A DNA stretch of 64,000 bases from Eledone cirrhosa (GCA_964016885.1 OZ024740.1:301898126-301962125), one strand, 5' to 3'. Positions 20,168 to 33,243 are shown, numbered from the stretch's first letter. Notes: a model not told the origin generated them from the letters alone. A program made the numbers and translations.

Positions 20168-20521
20168 AAAAAGGTGACGTGGTTGCCTAAACACTGTACG
20201 GCATAATTCGGGCTGTTTGTTTGTTTACAAACAAACCGAGCATTATAATAAATGTTCGTTAAGCGATACGTGCATATATATATGTGTGCATGTATTTATA
20301 TATATACATACTACGGTACATCTGTATACATATATGTATGTACGTATTCATACATACATACTTACATTTAAGTAACTGCCGTGCTAAGAATGAGAAATGA
20401 AATTTCGTTTCAATCTATTCCATTTATCGTTTTTGGTGCGCCCGGCCGACTAAACTCACTCGATATGCAAATTAGGCTGCTCAGCCGTTAATATGCATAA
20501 GGAAAGTATATACTTCCAGAC

Positions 20522-20608
20522 GTTCAACCATCTGGCAGGAAGGTATACGATGCTGACGATAGCTAATAACCTTAAAACTAGTACATCGTTCCTGTGTCAG
20601 TGTTGAAC
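20522..20608 (+). ncRNA. Type I hammerhead ribozyme, unit 2 (core mutated)
   Basis: The same nested stem I is kept: GUUCAAC/GUUGAAC, CUGGCA/UGUCAG, and ACGAUG/CAUCGU now with six of six pairs. The core CUGACGA (20553-20559) is intact, but GAAAC reads AAAAC (20574-20578) and stem II carries substitutions, so this copy is probably inactive. Distance to the unit 1 core is 441 bp. Confidence 0.75.
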
Positions 20609-20806
20609 AAAAAGGTGACGTGGTTGCCTAAACACTGCACAGCATAATTCGGGCTGTTTGTTTGTTTACAAACAAACCGAGCATTATAATAAGCGTTCGG
20701 TAAACCGATACGTGCATATATATATGTGTGTGTGCATGTAGGTATATATATACATACTAGTGTACGTCTGTATACATATATGTATGTACGTATACATACA
20801 TACATA

Positions 20807-20812
<6 letters not shown>

Positions 20813-20854
<42 letters not shown>
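20813..20854. repeat. (TA)n microsatellite
   Basis: TA run between the tandem array and the mariner end; the last TA may be the mariner target-site base pair. Confidence 0.95.
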
Positions 20855-20857
<3 letters not shown>

Positions 20858-21660
20858 GGTGTGGACAGATAAAGGACAGATTTATGGTTTTAAAAAACGC
20901 TTAATAATATAATAACTAAAAAAAAACTTTATTCTTATACAAATAACATAAACATAAAGCTAAATTATCAATTTAATAATTTCATTCAATAAAACCACCA
21001 TAAGCATTAATAACTGCCTCTACACGGGGTCGAAATCGTTTGCAAGCTCGGACTAAGTGGTCCTTGTTCATATCGGACATAACTAGAATTATGGCGACTT
21101 TCAAAGAATCTTTTGTGCTACGGGAGTGTTCATTGACATTTTTCTCAACGATGCTCCATACATAGTAGTCCAGTGGATTACGATCTAGAGAATTAGGAGG
21201 CCTAATGTTGGGGTTGATGCGATCATGCAAATTGTCAGCCATCCATTCTTGTGTCATTTGAGCCTTGTGTGATGGTGCAGAATCTTGTTGAAAGACATAA
21301 GGCCATCCATTGCATATACTGTTGATCCAAGGCTTAAAAACCTTTTCCAGAACCACAATATACGCAGCAGCATTCACCCTATGGCCTTGTGGAAAAAAGT
21401 GAGGAGGCATCACATGTCCTTCATTGCTAACACCACCCAAAACCATGACATTTGGAGGACATTTTGTATGCATTACTCTTGGAACCTCAGAAGGGTCTGC
21501 ACATAGCCACCTGTCATTTCTTCTGTTAGTTTTGTGGTCCTGGTCAATTCTTTTTCTCATCTGAGAAAAACCAAATCACACCATCTTCTGATGGATTATA
21601 ACTTTGTTTAAAAATCTTTTAGTTTCATTCAATATGACATCACGTCTGCTTATTTAGCCT
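20855..21660 (-). mobile_element. Mariner-type DNA transposon, 5'-truncated
   Basis: TA followed by CAGGGTGTGGACAG at 20855 is a typical mariner terminal inverted repeat end. The transposase C-terminal half follows on the minus strand. No matching second terminus was seen near 21650-21860, so the 5' end is missing. Confidence 0.8.
20982..21602 (-). pseudogene. Mariner transposase, C-terminal catalytic half, frameshifted
   Basis: The first catalytic Asp lies in WFFSDEK (about 21557-21577), one frame off. The main 192-residue frame (20982-21560) continues with NRRNDRWLCADPSEVPRV, VMVLGGVSNEGHVMPPHFF, the second Asp in FQQDSAPSHKA and the third in NSLDRNPLDYYVW (32 residues between them by my count), ending in RACKRFRPRVEAVINAYGG. 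The N-terminal DNA-binding half is gone. Sequence is well preserved after the frameshift, suggesting a fairly young insertion. Confidence 0.9.
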
Positions 21661-22157
21661 TGTTGAAAAGGGGGTTTTGTTTAGGCAAATTACAAAATAG
21701 ATGCATACTTCGATAACAAGATACTAATCGTAATATAACCCTATCGGGAAAGGAATGCTTTAGTTGGTTATGGAACAATCTTTTCCAGAATCACCTTACA
21801 CAAGGAACTTTTTCCGAGGCATACATTTACCTATTCTACAGAATTAAAAAAAAAGATGCAATTTAGAATGTGAGTTTTACAAAAATTAACTCACAAAACA
21901 ACATATGAGAGGGAAATTATAACATTGACCATCGATGGTGTTTTTAGCTGAATTACATTGTATTGATAATTACACGATTTACTATCTACTTCATTAGAGA
22001 AATATTGAATTTAGTAAAGCAACATATCTCAGTGTTATTGTGACTATTAAAGAAATGCTCTGGCTCTGAACCCTTGAATATCAACTATATAACACTAGGG
22101 CTTCCCGTCGACATGGAGTTCTTCGATCAATGCTCGTTGTGGCATATTATTACATAG
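21661..22157. other. Unassigned AT-rich stretch
   Basis: No repeat family or coding similarity recognised; weak remains of the mariner 5' part may lie in its first ~100 bp. Confidence 0.4.
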
Positions 22158-22352
22158 ACTGTGGGTTGGCTCTATCGATAGAGGGTCGTTCACCATAATT
22201 TGCAGCATAGAGATACGCCCCTTTACGGTCTGAGTTCAAATCCCGCCGAGGTTAACTTTGCCTTTCATCCTTGCTGGTTCGATAAAATAAAACACCAGTA
22301 ATGAACTGGGATAATTTCTGACCTGGTGACAAAGGTAGAAACAATTATAACT
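22158..22352 (+). mobile_element. tRNA-derived SINE (family O)
   Basis: TACGGTCTGAGTTCAAATCC B-box region, then TTTGCCTTTCATCC body, CACCAGTAATGAACTGGG and GTAGAAACAATTATAAC tail. Head is divergent. Confidence 0.88.
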
Positions 22353-25300
22353 TAGACTTATGTACACATAGTCTACTCTCAAAATAGGGACAACATCACA
22401 TTGATACGATAAGGCTGTCTTTTTGAATAATGGTTAAAGCTAACCTAGCCGGATTAGACTCTTTTCAAGTTTTCATTTTCTCTCACAATTATTGTGCAAA
22501 TCGGAAGAAGCTCTAGGAATTATTTGTCAAATTAACATCTCATGATGAATGAACCTGGATATTTCATAGTTACGATGTAATATCTCCTTTACGATGAAGC
22601 ACATGGTTATATAATTTGAAAACCTCTAGTCTATCAGGCATGTGAGAAAAAGAGCCCTCTGCCGTTTGCGTGCAAATTGATTAAGCCCCATCACACTTAA
22701 TAGCAGCTGCACTTTTAGATTCCTTTGGGCTGATCACATAGTAATAGATACACTTAATGACTTCTGAGACATAGTTGTATTAATGTATCGAAGATTCATT
22801 ACGAAATAATAATTACGTTTGTTCCGAAATTTGTAAAATCGGTGATTAAACGTGAAGTGCATGTGTTTTTAGTGCAATGGTGTTACAATACAATTCAAAA
22901 TATTTCCAGTGAACAACAACAGACTTGTCCCTTCAGCTGCCCTTACACCATGAATTGTTATCTGAAAAGCTAGCTACATTGTCCCCGATATAATGGACAG
23001 GTATGTTGTAACTGCTAGCAACAAATGTAAGACATAATTTCACATAAAAATTCATCGGCAAGATTGCTGAAGTCAATATCGTATGATAATAAGATTCATG
23101 ATCCTTGCTGTCATTGCATTATTTAGAAGGATAATATCGTTTATACTAACATGCTGTTATGAAGACTCTATTTAGAGTAAGGTCGAATAACACCCACAGA
23201 AAATCAAAATCATAAATTGTCCGAACGACCATGTTTCTTAACAATCACTAATAGCTCCAAAACTTTTAATGCATCTATTCCTATGCTTATAATTTTCTTT
23301 ACATCAATCCATTCATAAAATGTTTAACGGTTTAATTCATCTCCCTACATATATTTTTTTCGGTTATGCCATTATTATTGGCTATAAATCCATCAGCGTT
23401 AATTCCACATTGATTTTATTCTCATGTGTGTGTCTGACAGCGTTTTTGTGCTTTATGTTGACTTTAATTCGATTACCATTTTAAACCAGCTTCAAACACA
23501 TTTTATCTTTACCATAATTCGACATTGAAAAAAAGAGCTACATAAATCTATAATTGTCGATTATTTCAAAATGTGTAGGTTTGGGAGGGAGGCAACTGGA
23601 GTCTATGTGTATGTTTGTGTGTGTGACAGTGAATGTGCACATATACGTGTGGGTGTATGTAGGTTTGTATGTGGGTTTATATGACTATAAGGAATGTAAC
23701 CATAAGTAACAAGTACTTCAACATAAAATATGTTACGTTTAGGTATTTCTTTGTTACGGATAGTTACTCACGCATAACGTTCTCACACATTGTTCAACAG
23801 ACAAACACACGCACTGTCATAGACAAATAGTCACACCAGTTATATAAACCATATCAATTGTTCTCTATATACTTTGTACATCTCAAATGCCATGAGCTCC
23901 AAGGTCACCTTCAACCCACCGAATGACTTCCAGAACAAGAACACATAGCTACCAGACATTGAGTTGAAGGATTGATTAAAAAACCACAAAAAAACCGAGA
24001 CTTGTACCTATTTGTCAGGTTTCACAAGGAAGCTTCATCTCAAAGGTCAAGGTTATCTCGGATATTACATACTGAGTTGATTAACCTATACCACACCGGT
24101 TGCCACATCAAAGAAACTGGCTCGACACGTGGTTTCATAAGCTGCAACAACCAATGATATCCTTCAACTGAAAACTGTCGTAACGTTTTGCTGCCAACAA
24201 AGAAACTCCATGTTACTCAAATTCACACCATTAGCAATAGTCATACCACAAAGACCGATTCTATTCCACCTGTCTCATGCTTATGTGGAACGAAGATAGC
24301 TCGTACCTTAGAATAATAACATACTGGATGACAACACAAATACTATGCCTATCAAATAGTCACCTCATACTTCAATTTAACATTCAGACCAACATCGATA
24401 ACAGTTGCACAGAGAAGAAACCCTGACAAACTCAATGACATCACAAGGGCACCGATGATTATACATTAGGATTTTGATAAATTGCTTCAAAGATATTGGA
24501 AACGTTCGTGACACCCATCCATTCAGCGGCCACTATCTTATCAGAACCAGCCGTGACCTGAACCAAACCATGGAGTCCATTAACAGAACAGCATGATGCT
24601 GTGTGCCATTCTTCTTTTTGTTTAGCTTATTCTCCAAGATATTTAATAAAATAGACGTGTTTACATCTTGAAACCGCTGGCAATATGGAGTTAACTCTTG
24701 ATATAAGTACTAAATAAAATCAAAATATCATTTCAGATGTGAATTGATTTATTTGACGTTTATTTGTTTTCTACTAAACTTTGAACAGATCCTTGCAATA
24801 AAATATGATTACTGTTATATAAATCATCCAACTAATTTCTAAATTTTTTTCTCTAGTACACCATGATTATTCAGCTTATGGAGTGAGGAAATTAGTACAA
24901 CGACAGGAGATGTTATTCAATCCGATGAACACGTAAACAGTTACAACAATGACAACGACAACAAAATAAACAATTATATGTAAAATAAAGTCGCCATTAA
25001 GACCATCACTACGAAAGGTAATATTCGTGGAATAAGAACATAAACTTCAGAATGATAAAGCATGAAGACAAAATGTAATGGCTTCGACTCAAGAAAGTTT
25101 TAAGTTAATGCTTAGCTAATAAAAATGAATGATTATATAAACAGATGCCATGTGAAATAAATAAATAAATTCATAAAGAAATGTGTATTGCATCATGTGA
25201 TACTATTAATCGATTTTTACTGATTGTCTGTTTTCGGGATAAATTATGAGTTGTCTTCCAGTAGACTTTTAACAATAATTAGCCAAATGAAGGCATGCGC

Positions 25301-28300
25301 ATGGCGCCACATCATTGAATAATTAATGGTCACAATTCACAATATTATCAAAGTTAACAATACGTTGGTGGTTTTACTATAGAATTGCTATGAAACAACA
25401 ATACTATGATATTTTCATTGCATTATAATATATATAAATAACAATATCCTAAACGCTAAATGTTTTAATTTGAAATATTTCAACATAATGTCAAAACCAA
25501 GTCCACGACGTGCGTTTAAATGGTTATAATTCTTCGTTAAATGTTATAGATTGTGTTTGGGGATGGAACGGCATGGGTTACAATTGTTATTTTGTTGTTA
25601 AATGAATGTCATGAATCCAAAACTCAAGAGGTTTCAGAGATTCCCTCTGAAATTATTTTCACACATAATATATTTTTTTTATTTCTTTCAAATAAATAGT
25701 AGTTAGCTAATTACTTTGCGTCTAAAAAACAACACCTATATCATGTTGATGAATAACCCAAAATAATATGGCAAATGCTATTTTAGATATTTTGCCACTA
25801 TACTTTGTAACATATCAATTCGCAGAAGAGAGTAAGGAAAAGCCTAGGGTAAATAAGTCATGAATTAGATACTAATGATAAAATAATTATTAGTTAAACG
25901 TTAATTCATAATGTACCTACAGAAAGACTAGACCTGAAACTGGCTTATTAATATCAAACAAAAGTGAAGTTATGAAATCAGTATATATTTGATAATATTC
26001 TCTGGTAATTAGTTTTCAAAAGCAATCTTTAACGTCTAAGGCAGTAAGGGGAATGTAATATTCTTCGTTTGTGCCGACAGGATCTAAGAGGAATAATCTC
26101 ATTCAACACACCTCCTTCAAATCCTTTGGTTAGAGCATCCACAGTCCTCTCAGCTTGCCCTTCATATACTTTGGTTAGAGTGTCTGCGCTTTTTTCTGTC
26201 GGAACAGTGCAACATTTGTATGACGATTTGTGTGTTTCATTGTTCAGGAAACATTGTGCTGTTTTATCAGACAAAACTAATTTTATACGTATTCACATAA
26301 AATGTCACATTAATTTATGAAATTTATCTTTACAGGCTGTGTCCCTAAGCTATTTAGGAGCATCGTAGCCTACAACAGATAACATACTTATATGAATATA
26401 TACATGCTTTAAATTTTATATATTATGATTATTATTATGTTATTATATAAAACGAAACTGAAACATGGACTTTCCATTAATTCTATACCATAAATGATTA
26501 AACGTGTTAAACGATAATGTTGTAAGTCAGAAGATATACTTTCTTTTAACCATATATTTTCAATATGAAAGGCGATTAAATGATAGAAATATTACATAAT
26601 ATTTTATTTAGTGGTGTTGGCCTTGGTTAGAGGTGAAATCTTTGCAAGGCTGATACAAAGAGCAGACTCTTATAATAGCATCATTTTAATCGGTTATAAT
26701 ATAATCCCTCCCTAGAGTTTAAAATCATTTTGTCAGTGTCAGAAATCAGCATTTTCTCATGTCTATGATTAATTTATGAGGTATGCAATACGGTAATCTT
26801 CAGATACACCTCGAACATTCAATGTTATAGATATTCTATGATGTTCCTTGTAACGTTTCCTTAGATACCACTTAATATATATTTATAGGAAAACATTCCA
26901 TCTAAATATCACAGATTTATAACTCACAGGTATTAACGTTGGAATATATTCAGCTATTCCTGATTACCAAGTAATCAATGAAAGAGGGTGAATTTATTGA
27001 TGGAAATATTGAAAACAGTGCAAACGCTTGTTATTCTGTGGAAAGGTAACTCAATAGTAAGATTGATTTTGTTCGACTTACCCAAATTGCATCTGTTTCC
27101 CTCTCACGGCATAAACGCTATGCTCAGTTTGAACATTTATGTCATGGAAAAACAAAACAGCTTTACTTGGATTCTACTATTGTACTATCCATTGGCAACA
27201 CTGCTATAACGGCCACTTTCTTTTACTTAACCTTTTTCAGAATCAATAAATTATCGTTTATTATTGACACACTTATAAAACATTCATTGTTGTATACGCT
27301 CTAGACCAACTTTATATTGAAATAGAAATTAAATAATATAAACATAACCAGATATTGGTACAAGTAAATTTGCAAAATAATTCCTGAAACATCGTTCATA
27401 TCACATATGACATAATATTAGTTTAAGGCCTTATATCCCAACTTCACATTATATTCAACGAGAATCGTCGGTCTCCGAATGGATTAACATTCAGCTGGGG
27501 ACCTTGAAAGGAATTAATTAGCATTAGCTATTCAGCTTGCCTTTTCATTTCCTCATGGCAACGGTAAGCTTAATTAACTAACCATTTCTGAAGACGGAGG
27601 ATAGCAGATTTTCCTTTTTTCAATTATTAATTGCCTTTTGGTTTGCTTTTATTTTGTGAGCTTCGATCTCATCCACCTCAATTAATTTTGTTTATTTATT
27701 AACTCTTCGATTTTTTATTCATTAAACATACCTCGTAAATACTGTGATCTATATATCCTCCCTCAAACTTTCATACAATGTTCATTCCATGGCACCATTG
27801 TGAAAATGTCCTTAGGTATATATTTTAACCATTAGAAAAAGTTATCTATATCACGGTCCAAAGCATTAGTAGGAGCAGGCCAAAACATTATTAATTTTCC
27901 TGAAAAGTTATTTTTATAATCACCGATCATTCCGACAGTTATGTGTCAGGGTGCATCGAATGTTCCCAGTTTATAGCGCACATTTCATAATTCTTCCCAT
28001 GCAAACATTAACGTTATTTTCATACTTACGTACACTGTCTCTTGAAACAGTAAAACTAAGACTAAGTTCCTGATATATTTGCTTTAAATTACCATATGGC
28101 ACACACAATTCATTGATAACTGAATAATCATAATTCCATAGGCTTCCTCCAGTTAAGGGAATCTTGCTTCTTTAAGGCAAAGTCCATGTCTTTTCATCCC
28201 CAGTTTCCTTAAAACTCAATCCGATTCCAACATCAAGTTTAATATTAATAGTGGTTCATACTCGTGCCCAACTGCTATATTGGTCGATATGTTGACATAT

Positions 28301-29130
28301 TGTAACATAACTAATTCGTTACCCTTGCCTAACGTTATGGAAGGACATTATGAAATGAATATTACCAATCTGAGATGTTATAGTTACGTTTACCTGGTCG
28401 GTATGTATGGCTATCTACAAATAGTAAATATAGGCTTTATAATTCTCAATTCATCATTCATCAAATAAAAACTATATGTCGTTCCCTTAATGCTGCTGGT
28501 AAAATCCTTTCACTTTCTAACTTGGTACCATCAATATATTACATAATTAATAACTATGGAAGTCATAACATTTCGATATGTTAAATACAAGTGAATTGTA
28601 ACTGTGGCTTTATATTGCGAGGATTCTGTTCTATGAGCAGCGGAATCAGCACCCAAACGGAACACTAAACGTTGGTCTTTCAGTGGAGTGAGGATTTTAC
28701 AAGAAAAACGTGCATTCTTTAAAATGGGATATATTGTAATTGATATTGTTTGTTTATAACATTAAGGATATTGACACCCACCACTATATATCTAGACTAG
28801 GGATACATATCTCATTCAATTATTAATTATTAATCTTTATTTCTATAATTGTACGATTGGTTAGAGATACTCAGCATGATAATCATTGCTTCATCGCATT
28901 TCTGACAGTGTGATCAAACTGGTTTGTCTCTAAGTTAGGGAAAATACATTTCTGGTGAATCCATTCGAGTATACCGGATGTTTGGCGATTTTCAGAACGT
29001 TTTGTACGGAGTAGGCATTCTAATCAGCAGAAGCTGTAATAGATAAGTTAATCTCAGTTCGGTATTATCGTCTCCCGGCTCTTCCCCTACATCTCCTTTT
29101 GTCATCACGAATCAGGAGACAAATTGCACC
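22353..29130. other. Long AT-rich region without supported genes
   Basis: Mostly unique-looking AT-rich DNA. About 23870-24620 is GC-richer and may be an old unrecognised insertion. A TG-rich patch lies at 23600-23680. The stretch 26029-26320 has an 81-residue minus frame with an imperfect internal duplication (DTLTKVYEGQAERT, DALTKGFEGG) but no recognised family. About 27470-27620 holds clustered TAATTA-type sites and could be regulatory. No exon, tRNA or known transposon is supported. Confidence 0.5.
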
Positions 29131-29140
29131 TACACACACA

Positions 29141-29187
29141 CATATATATATATTTACATATCCATATATATATATATACATATATAA
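29141..29187. repeat. (TA)n microsatellite
   Basis: Interrupted TATA/CATA run left of the hammerhead island. Confidence 0.9.
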
Positions 29188-29518
29188 TAGGAGTTGACGG
29201 ACCCAACATATTTATCAATGCCAGGACCGGTTGTATCTCAGCGTACTCAATAGGTAATGTAGGATACATTCCCAGAGTATACACATAGTTATTCGCTGTA
29301 ATACAACGCACGTGAAACGGGTGCCTATAATGGTTCCCGGACTCGAGTTTCGGCCACACTTAATGCAGTAGTAGGGGGCACTGCACCCTCTGTCTGCATA
29401 TATGACGCAACAATGCATAATCGGCGGCTTCATCAGCAGGTATCGCCTAATCAATAAACAATCGATCGACAGCCCATGCCGGCTATGACTGTTTGTGTGT
29501 GACGGCCGACACAGTAAA

Positions 29519-29520
<2 letters not shown>
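29188..29520 (-). mobile_element. Hammerhead-bearing retroelement tail between microsatellites
   Basis: A GC-richer, ~330-bp island bounded on both sides by TA/TG microsatellites. Its minus strand carries a hammerhead with a long stem II. No protein remnant. By analogy with the PLE tails in this window it is probably a PLE pLTR or a retrozyme-like monomer. Confidence 0.5.
29336..29440 (-). ncRNA. Hammerhead-like motif with long stem II
   Basis: Minus strand: stem I CCUG, core CUGAUGA (29430-29436), stem II starting AGCC and closing GGCC after about 75 bases, GAAAC, stem III ACU/AGU with a CG loop, cleavage base C (GUC triplet equivalent), then CGGG pairing with CCUG (one wobble). The base pair next to the core is A opposite C, a weakness. 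Confidence 0.55.
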
Positions 29521-29521
<1 letters not shown>

Positions 29522-29585
<64 letters not shown>

Positions 29586-29705
29586 GTGTGTGTGTGTGTG
29601 TATATATCTGTATATATATATATATATGTGTGTGTGTATGTGTGTGAGACATATATGTGTATATATTTATATTACACACACATATATATATATATACAGA
29701 GATAG
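29522..29705. repeat. (TA)n/(TG)n compound microsatellite
   Basis: (TA)n, then (TG)n with a CGTG interruption, then TA/TG alternation, ending in a GA-rich patch to ~29730. Confidence 0.95.
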
Positions 29706-29730
29706 AGAGAGGAAAGAGAGATATAAAGAG

Positions 29731-32700
29731 ACAGTTATTTTAATATTGCACATTGACTAGTTGAGAATGCGCTATACAGTACAGATAGGAACAAGTGATG
29801 ACACTCCATTCTTAAAATGTTCTCATGACAATTGTAATTTCAAGGGCGTAGTTTCGATGCGCGTAACGTTTTCTCATTTGAAGCTTTCGACAAAGGCACT
29901 ACGTTGCTCTGCTGAGGATGTTGTAGAGGCATCACTAGAGTGGTACTGAAGCAGATACAGATAGTGTTGGTATCTGACCCACAAGTCAAGACTGTAGTTA
30001 TATATATGCATCTTCAATTGAGAAAAAAAGGTACTCTCATTCCAGATTTATGGGCTGGAGTCGAACAACTGCCCTATTCGTGCGGATTACAGTCCGGACA
30101 GACCAGCTTCACTTGGGAAGTGGAATGTTATACATTTGAAGGATTGTCACGGTGTCGTCACTCAAGTTAGCATCATTAGCGTTGAGTAGCTACGGAATAA
30201 CTTGCTATAATATCTAGATGTGTGACTGCAACTGCCATATTGATGTAGTAACATATATAGAAGCCAACCCGTTATTGGTGGGTTTATTTTTCATTGAAAA
30301 TGTACGTGCGTTTTGAGAACCATTTGCATTCTGGAAGGGATTTTAGACGTAAATGATAGGAATGGCATGGATCCGGTAAGTTTGTGGGTGGCGTTTCTAA
30401 GCGTTTCATTATTTAATGTACACTTTCCTTATTTACAGTATCAAAAACTTGGAAAGGTCTGCAAATGACACGTAAAATACATTTGTCTCAGAGATAGCTG
30501 CGAATAAACAGGCTATAGGTGTTTCTGCTAGCTTTGAATCAACATTAGCTACATGGACAGTTTTCTTCTACTAAGATGTATACCAATTTGTTTGGGAATA
30601 CGCTTGCAAATACTTCTTCCTGGATGTCAGTGTTATCTTCCAATAGTATTGGTAATCATTCTTATACTGTTTGCTCTGTTATAGGGTCATAATAAACGTA
30701 TCTTGACAAATCAACACTACACATTTGCACACATATTAACAAAATCCTAATCAAATATAATACAAATTCACAGAACACTCATACACATACACACCCACCC
30801 ACACCGAAAAATATATATATATGTGTGTGTGTATGTGTGTGTTTGTGTGCTTGTGTGTACGTGTGTATGCGCGTGTGTGTATGCGCGTGTGTGTACGCGC
30901 GTGTGAGTGTGTAGAAACATGGCATTCGTTTTTTCTACATACGAGTAGAAATATTACAATATCTCACATGAATTTAGTGAGAAAGTACTACTACTGCGTA
31001 ATTAAAATTATGTTTATTTTAACATTAAATGGTGGCTTGTTTCCTTCACTTTCATCCGTCTTTAAATTATTTTATGCTGAAGGCGTTTAGATTTGTATAC
31101 AATCTGACACATGATGAAATTATGTATAGCGAATCTCGAATTAGAAAATGATTGCAGTGTTTGTGCAAGAACTGTTACACATGGTTTTGAACAATATTGC
31201 TAAACGCACGGAACAGTACATTGATTCTGACATCGATGTTACAAGACCTTCCGGCTAGAATAGCGTAAAACATTTAATACCGTTTGCTTTAAGTTGTAGT
31301 TTCATCCTGAATATAAGAACCATGTAAATCTGTAGGAAACCACCGATATTAACTAATATCTTCTCATTGTGTAAAACATCTAATATATTTAGCGTCCCTT
31401 TTAAAAATATTTCTTTTCCAGTTATTTCCACCTACTGCATTTACATTGCAGAAACAGTAATTTCTTAATATTTCTATATGATATTGCCTATTAAATAACT
31501 CATCTGATTATTGCCCTAATGGATTTTCGGTTAAGCTTTAGAGATAAGCCATTTATCTAAATGCAAGTTTTTTTTTCATATATCTTTAGGCCTTTCCTAA
31601 TGATTTTTATGATTATGTCTCTGTTATCTGTATGTGTGTAGTAATATCTGTCTGCGTTAGAGTGTGTACGAGTGTATTTCATTTAAGCAACATGGCGGCC
31701 AACGAAATTATACAGCCGAAAGAATAGAATAATACAAAAGAAATATATCCGAAAGAAAATCGATGATATAATTGAATCTTAGCAAAATATTTTTTCTACT
31801 TCATAGAAAGTAATTAATTATCCCCCGCTATTTCTTACAATACAGTCAACATTAAACAATATTTTGCCTTGCTTAATAATTAATCAAAGAGGCGTAAATC
31901 TGTTTCGCGTCAATTAGTTCAATCAATCCTTTATATCAGGAAATAGTATTGGTTTTGATTCGTTTAAGTTCGTTCACTCCATAGAACTATCTTTCTATCT
32001 ACTCTTTATCGGTGTAGCAATGTAATGATGATGCATATTATAACAAGCTGGAACATTAAAATCGTCCTCTTTATGTTGAGAATCTCATACCCGAGAGATA
32101 CCATCCACACTGTAATTTCGCAATCTATTTATAAAATTAAAGAGTCGTATAGCATTACTGTCCGTGGTTTACGGAGGAAATATTTGTATCCGTAAAATTA
32201 CTGATTAATGTTAGCTGAACAAGGTGAATTCGGCTGTAAAACAATTTTAGTATTGTCGAAAGAAGATGTGCTCTTTGTAGTTGCCTACACCCTTCTATTT
32301 GTTGACTGCTACTGATTCATTAACTATACATTGTCTTGCTATGTCATCATGACGAGTGTATTGATAAACTATTAATACAGTGTTTCTATATAATTTCAAT
32401 AGGGGACATTATTGAAGAAATGCGATAAGGCAATTCATGGTGTATGTATATCGATACATTCTAATCATAACATTGCACGGAAACAGGTCGAGAAAATATC
32501 AAAGTAGAAGCGTGTGGAACTGGAAGTTAGTAGGATGCGGATTATTAAATAAATAACAATACTGATAATAGTCGAAACCTTAGATAAATCCTGACACCAG
32601 CTCATCATAGAAATCTAAGTCGAAACACACAAGCTTTTCAACAATCGACGAGATGTTCAAGGCAATTTGAACCCAGGATACTTTCAATTCAATAGTATCA

Positions 32701-32900
32701 TTTCCATCGATTATTTGTCTATGGTCCTGAATCAACTGGAGTCTTAGGGGCGCCGTATTGACATATGGCATTGTGCGACATTTTTTAGCCTATCTAATCT
32801 TATAATAATACAGCAAATTTCTCCCATAAAAGAATAGAAAATGGGAAAAAGGAGGTTAGGAAGGGTTACAGAGGAAGAATCAATCCCAGTTCTAGACTCG
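29731..32900. other. AT-rich region without supported genes
   Basis: A 62-codon plus frame at 29761-29949 is followed by another at 29940-30170; neither resembles a known family and there is no splice or start context. A TG/CG-repeat microsatellite lies at 30815-30913. The remainder shows nothing I recognise; 31850-31940 has several TAATTA-type sites. Confidence 0.45.
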
Positions 32901-32904
32901 AAAA

Positions 32905-33015
32905 TATGAAAGGCAAAGTTGAACCTCGACGGGATTTGAACTCAGAGAGCAGTGAGGCGGAACGAATAGAAGAAAGTATTCTATCCGACGTTATAATTCG
33001 CTGCCTCTTCAGCGA
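32905..33015 (-). mobile_element. Degraded tRNA-derived SINE (family O)
   Basis: On the minus strand, CTGAGTTCAAATCCCG and AACTTTGCCTTTCAT are recognisable; head and tail are eroded. Confidence 0.7.
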
Positions 33016-33236
33016 ATACCTTCTGTAAAATTTACATGAACATGTTCAAACAATCATCACCGAAAGATAACACATAAACACACTACATATGCAAACACTT
33101 ACATACATACACAAATACATGCATTCATATATATATTAGAAAACGTCGGGGTACCACACTGAGTTTAATATAGTCATATTAAGATCCCGTTAAGGGTGAA
33201 AGCAGCGATTCTTTGCTTACATTTTAATCTGTTATT

Positions 33237-33243
33237 TTAATAA

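Larger units (their letters stand above)
19545..20812 (+). repeat. Tandem ~440-bp repeat with hammerhead ribozyme (retrozyme-like array)
   Basis: GTGGTTGCCT marks unit starts at 19741, 20179 and 20620, giving periods of 438 and 441 bp. The third unit is cut off at 20812 by (TA)n. The first unit is preceded by an inverted half-unit (19545-19740) that mirrors 19783-19982. Each unit has a GTTTGTTT...AAACAAAC dyad, a TATATA/ACATAC-rich part, a GCGCCCGGCCGAC block and a hammerhead. No coding capacity. Size, tandem order and ribozyme fit the metazoan retrozyme class, which is known from other invertebrates. Confidence 0.8.

Noticed and set aside
29761..30170. Two consecutive short plus frames as a possible gene
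   Set aside because: No family resemblance, no splice sites or conserved pattern that I can see, and the two frames differ in phase.
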